Below, one piece after another: positions 58,021 through 64,000 of a DNA stretch of 64,000 bases. The DNA lies in assembly GCA_035222895.1 (NCBI GenBank), contig JAVYIG010002749.1, positions 124,001 to 188,000 on the forward strand, in the 5' to 3' direction. The notes below the pieces were generated by a model that was not told where the DNA came from, ran no database searches, and worked only from the letters and a program-made list of their open reading frames with translations. Every line of letters begins with the position of its first letter. Position 1 is the stretch's first letter. The translations under genes and the position numbers were made by a program. The stretch is from Strongylocentrotus droebachiensis. Taxonomy: Eukaryota; Echinodermata; Echinoidea; Camarodonta; Strongylocentrotidae.

Positions 58021-58668
58021 CTAAAAAAGCATAGCTTGTAGAGTGTGAATCTCTCGACAAATAATGTTTTAACAAATTAAAACAAGAATACAAAATTATA
58101 AAGTATTTAAAAAAAACAAGTGTTGTGTCTACGGAGACTACTAAAGTGAACAGGTATCAACATTACGCAGTTTGGAAGCACAACGGTAGAACTATGAAAT
58201 AGATGGACAAGATTATGCAAAAGAAAAGGGGTGATTGGGTGTGGACCGTATGACTGAAGGACAGTATGTTAAACATAGGTGTGATTTAGGAGCATGGTGA
58301 GAGAGGCTGAGCGCGTAATAGAGATTAATCTTGCGATGACGTTTTTGATTATATATACTCTGAATAATTGAGCACATTTTTACATTACTTTTTCTATAAC
58401 TCCCTTATCCAGAACATCTGAAATGAAATTGAAACCGTGTCAAGGATTGTGGTATAAAAATAGGTTCATTTGTTTCATATTCATCGTGATATATTATTTA
58501 TGGCGTTGTAAAAGGTGATCATGAATGTTCTGTATACAGGAATCGCTAGATAGAATATCAAGACGTGCCCAATGCGGAAGTAAAATGATGAAATGTCAAT
58601 TCTTGTTATAGTAGTCCGGCAGCCAAATCCAGATTATTGGCCTAACCTTGTTTTAGGGTCTATAGTTT

Positions 58669-59347
58669 TTTTTTCAATGGATTATGATTGCCTAAACCTT
58701 CTATTTGAAGAATCCGATTGCTGACACTCTGTCAGCCTTGAGCAATTTAAGATATGTGACGTCATACAAAATGGCCGCCAAAGTACATGTTTTTTCTCTA
58801 AAAATGTATAATAAATATATAATAGGGCTTTTTCTACAATTTTGGGCAGCCAAATGTCTGTATCTCTCTAGGACCATCACTAAAAATTGTTTCGTGATGT
58901 TGCACGGCCATAGATGACAAGCTAATTTGCATATTTTGAAATAGCGCCCTCTATAAATATATTAATTTTGCATAAAAATAGGTGTGCCAGCCAAATGCCA
59001 ATTTCTTATTTCTCAATGGATTATGACTGCCTAAACCTTCTATTTGAAGAATCCGATTGCTGACACTCTGTCAGCCTTGAGCAATTTAAGATATGTGACG
59101 TCATAAAAAATGGCCGCCAAAGTACATGATTTTTCTCTAAAAATGTATAATAAATATAAAACAAGGATTTTTCTACAATTTTGGGCTGCCAAATGTCTGT
59201 ATCTCTCTAGGACCATCACTACAAATTGTTTCGTGATGTTGCACGGCCATAGATGACAAGCTAATTTGCATATTTTGAAATAGCGCCCTCTATAAATATA
59301 TTAATTTTGCATAAAAATAGGTGTACCAGCCAAATGCCAATTTCTTA
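58669..59347 (+). repeat. Two tandem copies of a 339-bp unit
   Basis: tatgattgcctaaaccttc at 58683 and tatgactgcctaaaccttc at 59022 start near-identical units that contain gacactctgtcagccttgag, aaatggccgccaaagtacat and end in agccaaatgccaatttctta. No open frame. Confidence 0.88.
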
Positions 59348-59619
59348 GATGTACGTGACGTTAAACACATATTATATGCTTCGTATGCATGAAATAATTA
59401 CGATTGTGCTGCATTTATCTTACATATTTTTTGGTCTAAATTAAGATACATGTAAAGAAACCAAGATCTACAAGAGAATCACTGAGAAGTGATTTTACCG
59501 TACATTATTGTTCCATTCATAGGCTTTATTTAGACCAGCATTGATCCAGCGTCAGTGAATGATGATAAAGCATTTGGCATCGGTACCAGACAGATGCATG
59601 AGTTTTAACAGAAGTTACC

Positions 59620-61400
59620 TGGTGGATTCTATGACACAATTTCCAAGAAAGTCTACAACGGGTACCTGACAGAAATTTTCAGCCCAGACACCAACTGTAA
59701 ACCAAAGTGTTTCTGGAGTTTTATAAACGGCAAGCGATGCAATGCTTCAGGGTTGGCTCTATTGAAATAATCTAATGGAATGACTTACTCAGATAGCCTC
59801 TCAAAGGCGAACATTCTAAGTAATCAGTTTTCATCCATCTTCAACACCAATGAAGATATGACTAGTCTGAGAGACAAAGGACGAAGCCCCTACCCAACCA
59901 TGGATCACATTACTATCTCGCCACCAGGTGTTCTGAAGATCCTGTCTGAGCTTGATGTTCATAAAGCCATGGCACTGGTCCTGACCAAATCCCAGCCAGA
60001 CTTCTGACCACCAAACTGACACCTGTGTTCCCTCTATTCTTCCAAGCCTCCCTTAACCAGAGCGTGCATACCTGATAAATGGAAGATGGCTATATATATT
60101 GATCCCATCTTCAAGAAAGGTGACCGTAGCAAGCCAGAGAACTACAAAGCTGTCTCTCGGACGTCAGTAACCTGTGAAGTACTGGAGCACATCGTTCTTA
60201 GCAGCAACATGAACCACCTTGAAAGCCACAACATCTTGTCTGATGCACAACATGGCTTTCGAAAGAAGCGATCCTGCGTCTCACAGCTTGTCCTTGTTGT
60301 CCTGGACCTTGCCAAAGGCATCAATGCCAGAGACCAATTGGACATGACACTCCTTGGTTTCTCCAAATCATTTGACAAGGTTCCCCATGGAAGGCTAGCT
60401 GTTACACAAGCTCCAATTCTATGGAATCTGGGAACCCACACATGCTTGGTTTTCTGGCTTCCTGAGTTACAGGACCCAGCAGGTGTTACTGGAAGGACCC
60501 ATCTCCAACACCAGCCAAGTAACATCTGGCATCCCGCAAGGCAGCGTTATCGGCCAGATGCTGTTTCTCCTCTTCCTCAATGATCTGCCACCGTACCTCT
60601 CCCCAAACCCAATAGTCAGGCTCTTTGCTGACGATGGCATGCTATACAGCAACATCAAGACATAGGAAGACGCCTAACGTTTACAAGAGGATCTTGACTC
60701 ACTGCAACGCTGGGAGCGTGATTGGCTGATGGAATTCATCCCACATAAATGTCAGGTTCTACATGTCACCAATAAACGCAAATCCATCATCAAATTCACG
60801 GACAGACCCTAGATGACAAAAATATAGCAAAGTATCAAGGTGTTGAGTCACAGGAAAACCTCAGCTGGAACCCACATATCAACATTATCAGCAAATACTC
60901 TAACTCCACCCGTGCCTTTCTTCAAAGAAATATCCAACCATGTCCTAGAAAAGTTAAATAATTGTGCTACGATACTCGCCTTCAACCAATCATGGAGTAT
61001 GCCATCATCATAATTATATGGGACCCTAACACTCAAACAATTCTTTCTTTTCTTCTGCAATGACTACTGCAGGACAAGCAAAGTAGAAGCCATCCTGAAC
61101 CAGCTCAAGTGGCCAACATTACAATAACGCAGGGTACAGGCTCAGGTGGTGATGATCTTTCGCATCAACAACCCGCTGAAAGACTTTCCACATACTTTCC
61201 TCACTCCATCAACATCCCTGCACAGAGGGCATTCCAAGAAGATAATTGTTCATTTTGCCTGAATGCTTGTCTAAAAGAGGAGCTTCTTCCCGGATACAAT
61301 AAGACTCTGGAACTCCCTCCCTTTGAACACCGTCAATTGTACCTCTTTTTTAACAGCTTCAAGCAAGAGTTTCTTGCTGTGCAGCTCCTGCTATGACTAA
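59620..61400 (+). pseudogene. Broken CR1/Jockey-like LINE ORF2 (reverse transcriptase)
   Basis: Order seen across several frames: KKVYNGYLTEIFSP...CFWSFINGKR, SNQFSSIF, IDPIFKKGDRSKPENYK, DAQHGFRKKRSC, LLGFSKSFDKVPHGRL, SGIPQGSV, LRLFADD-type motif (FADD, 60624-60635), WNPHINIISK and a C-terminal FFPDTIRLWNSLPL. The motif A catalytic Asp is replaced by Gly (codon 60356-60358). There are stops and at least one frameshift between motif A and the SGIPQG motif. A dead, truncated copy; no endonuclease domain was found. Confidence 0.85.
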
Positions 61401-61404
61401 ACAG

Positions 61405-62150
61405 TCAAATCCTAGAGAGGCAGGTCCTGTTGCAGTTGCTGCAGACAAATTTCATGTGTGGCTGTGCTGTTGAAGCCGTGGCTAGCTGCCGTCTGTGTTG
61501 CCTTTTCTCCTCCCACTGTTCTACTCTCTTCTGATCACTCCTCTGTATACATGTCTTCACAGCGCATCTCCATTTCGGGCAGTCTGAAGCATAGGCTTCC
61601 CATTCTGTAGGGTTGATTTCACTGGCCTCCATATCCCTCTTGCACACATCCATGAAGCGAAGGCCAGGTCTTCTAACTGTCCTGGTTCTGGTTGCTAACT
61701 TTCCCTACAAGATGTCTTTTGAAATGCGGCCGTCTTCCATACGACTGATATGACCAAGCCATCTCAGCCGTCGTTGTGATAGAAGAGCGTAGATGGTCAT
61801 CATCCCTCCTTTTTGAGGACATCCTTGTTTGAAATGTGGTCCTGCCATTTGATGCCTAGGATTCGCCTCAAGTAGCGGAGATGGAAAACATTCAAACGGC
61901 GCTCCTGACTTGCATACAGGGTTCTCGACTCACTGCTATACAGGAGAGTGCTGAGCACATAGGCCTGGTAGATCTTCATTTTCGTGTTGGTGGTTTATAG
62001 TAAAGTGTTCTTCCAGGCCTGCTTTGAGTGTCTAGCAATCGTGGTTGCTGCCTTGCCAATGTGAACGTTGAGCTCGAGATCAAGGGAGAGGTTGCTTAAT
62101 GCATGGAGCCGAGGTAGGTGAAGTTTTCAACCACTTGGAGGGTGTAGTTT
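61405..62150 (-). pseudogene. 3' end of a second LINE ORF2, opposite strand
   Basis: Minus strand reads, with breaks: TLLYSSESRTLYASQERRLN, FHLRYLRRILGIKWQD, RLRWLGHISRMEDGRISKDI, RPGLRFMDVCKRDME, then W-x-A-x-A-S-D-C-P-K-W-R and a terminal C-x2-C (FVCSNCNRTC). RWLGH..RM.D.RI.K and the Cys motif mark the C-terminal part of many animal non-LTR ORF2 proteins. It meets the previous LINE tail to tail. Confidence 0.8.
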
Positions 62151-62389
62151 AATTAACATTGGAGGATTCAAAAGTCTATGACACCATGTTGATCTACTCT
62201 AGAGTAATAGGACTGCAGGCAAGTTGAAGATATGTCAATATCAAGAATATTTTGTCATGAAAGCTTTCACCAGGTCAAAGGCGAACTTGAAGAATTTGAC
62301 AAAGGTTGACGTGTTACTTTAGCAACCTTGTACAGCCCGTTTGATGGTTGTGCTCCACTCTGGATTAAAATCTGATGATCTTTGGTTGG

Positions 62390-63330
62390 TGTGCCACCAG
62401 GGTTTCTAGAAGTCATGACGAATCGAGAGTCATCCAAAAGAGTCTTCCTTCCCACCTCACTGCTTCCCTCCCAGAAACTACTGACAACAAACTACAGTTG
62501 ATCGACATCATAATACCGGTATGCGTGATTCTGCAGAATAATGAGGTGTTCAGAAATAGGCAAAAGCACAAGCTGGTCATTACCGGTCAAGATGATGTAT
62601 CTGTTGAAGTGATACCAGGCAGCGATGTCATGCCAAGGGAAGATCTTTCCATAACACATGAAGAAGCAGACAACATCATAGTACAGCAAGCGATTCAAAT
62701 TGCTGCTAATGAGAAAAGGTATGTTAGGGTCCTGGCTGTTAGGGTTAGGGTCCATCATTATCTACATGAATAACTTAGAACGCCAATGATCATGGCGTCA
62801 TCAAAGAGCGAAATGTTATTGACATTCCTGCCACTGTACACAAGTTAGAAGATATCATTCCATCGATGTTGGCAGGACATGCGTTGAGGGGATGCGACAC
62901 TATTTGGGCATACTTTCGGATTGAAAAGGGTACATGCATTGCTGAAAGTGATGAAGCAGAAGATTTGACTCCCTTTGGACTCAGTTGGCAAGAGAGCTCA
63001 TCTGCAAACATGTGTGTGGAAGCACGCCTTGCAGTCACGACCCACATCATTGGATCCTACAAAGTATGGCTATGCAAAAGAAGAGGAAACCAAATCCCTG
63101 ATCCCTGTCACAGTACTTACAAATGTACAACTCGCACCGGACAACATATTAAGGTTAATATGGTGCACTTGTGCGAGTGGAAGCCTATGTAAATCATCGC
63201 GGTGCCAATGCAACAAAGCAAAACTAGCATGCACAATTTTCTGTGGTTTTCGCGCCGCTGTCGAGTGTTATAACGATCAAACTAAAGCAGCAAATGATAG
63301 CCATTGGAAGGTAACCATGTTTGGTCATTT
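62390..63330 (+). pseudogene. Frameshifted copy of an uncharacterised repeated gene family (THEEAD / Cys-rich C-terminus)
   Basis: Pieces in order: DIIIPVCVILQNNEVF, HKLVITGQDDV, SITHEEADNIIVQQAIQIAA (from about 62504), then in another frame NVIDIPATVHKLEDIIPSML and AGHALRGCDTI, then in a third frame SLIPVTVLTNVQLAPDNILR and a Cys-rich end (C-x-C-A-S-G-S-L-C-K-S-S-R-C-Q-C, then C-T-I-F-C). I recall this arrangement from multicopy predicted proteins of cnidarians and other marine animals; its biochemical role is not known to me. It is probably carried by a mobile element. Confidence 0.65.
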
Positions 63331-63540
63331 TGGGTGGATATTTCGCTTTATTAAACTCATAAATTACCTTGTAAGAGAGGAACCTTTTCATGATAGGTTC
63401 ATATAAAAGAATGTATTACATCAAAATACAAATCAAATTTCGGAATGCTGTCACTGAAAACGGTCATTTATAACCATATGGTACCTCATATCTATGGGAC
63501 AGAGAGCATGAAATTCTAGCTTGTTTTCTTCAAGTATTAA

Positions 63541-63735
63541 AGATAAAGACCAGTTATGGTCTTGCGATTGCATTGTGAAAGAAACGTTGTGGAATCGATC
63601 AGAAAAGGTTGATCATCTAGCTTATAAGTATTGGTGTGTACTGCAAGGTTCTGGAATCATCAAAACGATTAGAAATTTGGCCCAGTCTTGGTAAAGTTAC
63701 AAGCACTGTACACAGAAGGATGTATATGGGACAAC
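63541..63735 (-). mobile_element. TTAA MITE family B, truncated inverted copy
   Basis: TTAA at 63537-63540, then agataaagaccagttatggt and the inverse of the 22250-22398 segment (attgcattgtgaaagaaac, tggtaaagttacaagcac). The far end is missing. Confidence 0.75.
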
Positions 63736-64000
63736 GCGACACGTGCGCGATATCTATCAGGTCTAAATAGATATAATAATTTACCAAATATATCAATTAG
63801 TAGGCGGTTTCTCGGCAAATTTTGCATCATCACGTATTAGTCAAAACATATTCTTTCACATGATTGGTGATAAGAGCTTCCATTTCATTTTTTGAGAGGG
63901 GGGCGTTTCCAAAACTGATCTTTACCTTTAAAGTACAAAATAAAAAAAAAATCACACCAAAATGTGGTGCACAATTTTTACTTATTGTATTCAGTGCGTC
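63736..64000. other. Nothing recognised
   Basis: AT-rich end of the window with no gene or clear repeat. Confidence 0.4.

Larger units (their letters stand above)
54675..58586 (-). repeat. Right arm of giant imperfect palindrome
   Basis: Inverted, diverged (roughly four bases in five matching by eye) copy of the left arm; see the anchors given there. Relative to the left arm it lacks the split TIR element and some sequence around 44780-45020/52270-52360, and it carries an extra retroposon tail near 57815-58020. Confidence 0.85.

Noticed and set aside
41585..58586. Polinton/Maverick element
   Set aside because: The size and inverted ends would fit, but no integrase, polymerase, protease or capsid frame exists in the interval.
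1..64000. CRISPR array or bacterial operon
   Set aside because: No regularly spaced identical repeats with unique spacers; gene structure, SINEs and LINEs are eukaryotic.

Overview
The window looks like nuclear DNA of a marine invertebrate deuterostome, most likely an echinoderm and perhaps a sea urchin. The reasons are widely spaced short exons with GT/AG introns, AT-rich intergenic DNA full of microsatellites, tRNA-derived SINEs, LINE remnants with short-repeat tails, many TTAA-flanked non-autonomous elements, an intronless rhodopsin-type GPCR, and an atypical (Gyc-88E type) soluble guanylate cyclase, a branch absent from vertebrates. The species assignment is inference; no operon-like or bacterial features are present.

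Region 1-26.5 kb: the plus-strand 3' part of one gene. Nine phase-compatible exons (5866-25651; 1812 nt, 603 residues plus stop) encode the end of the HNOBA region, the signalling helix, a complete class III guanylate cyclase catalytic domain and a Ser-rich tail ending in a CaaX-like Cys-Cys-Leu-Leu. The N-terminal H-NOX exons are not in the window. The introns hold mobile elements that touch the gene itself: a mariner-type MITE lies exactly in the 5' splice site of the seventh exon, a tandem duplication copied the end of that exon, an older exon relic lies upstream, and two 0.5 kb elements in opposite orientation bracket the three exons that start the catalytic domain. A 75-nt candidate cassette exon and a 93-nt in-frame optional intron are also visible.

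Region 26.5-37.8 kb: gene-poor, with hairpin MITEs, two 3' LINE fragments on the minus strand and dispersed TTAA elements. Region 37.8-38.8 kb: an intact single-exon class A GPCR on the minus strand.

Region 39-59 kb: a nested repeat complex. A decayed ~125-bp tandem array (40.1-41.6 kb) abuts a giant imperfect palindrome (41585-58586; arms of about 4 kb, loop of about 1.3 kb), resembling a foldback element or a long-hairpin locus. Its left arm was entered by a ~600 bp TAA-flanked TIR element, which was in turn entered by an LTR retroelement with two apparently identical 1831-bp LTRs and a ~3 kb non-coding interior (a LARD-like element). SINEs and another MITE sit inside the palindrome.

Region 58.6-64 kb: a 339-bp tandem duplication, a broken CR1/Jockey-like LINE (+), the 3' end of a second LINE (-), and a frameshifted copy of an uncharacterised, often repeated animal gene family with a Cys-rich C-terminus.
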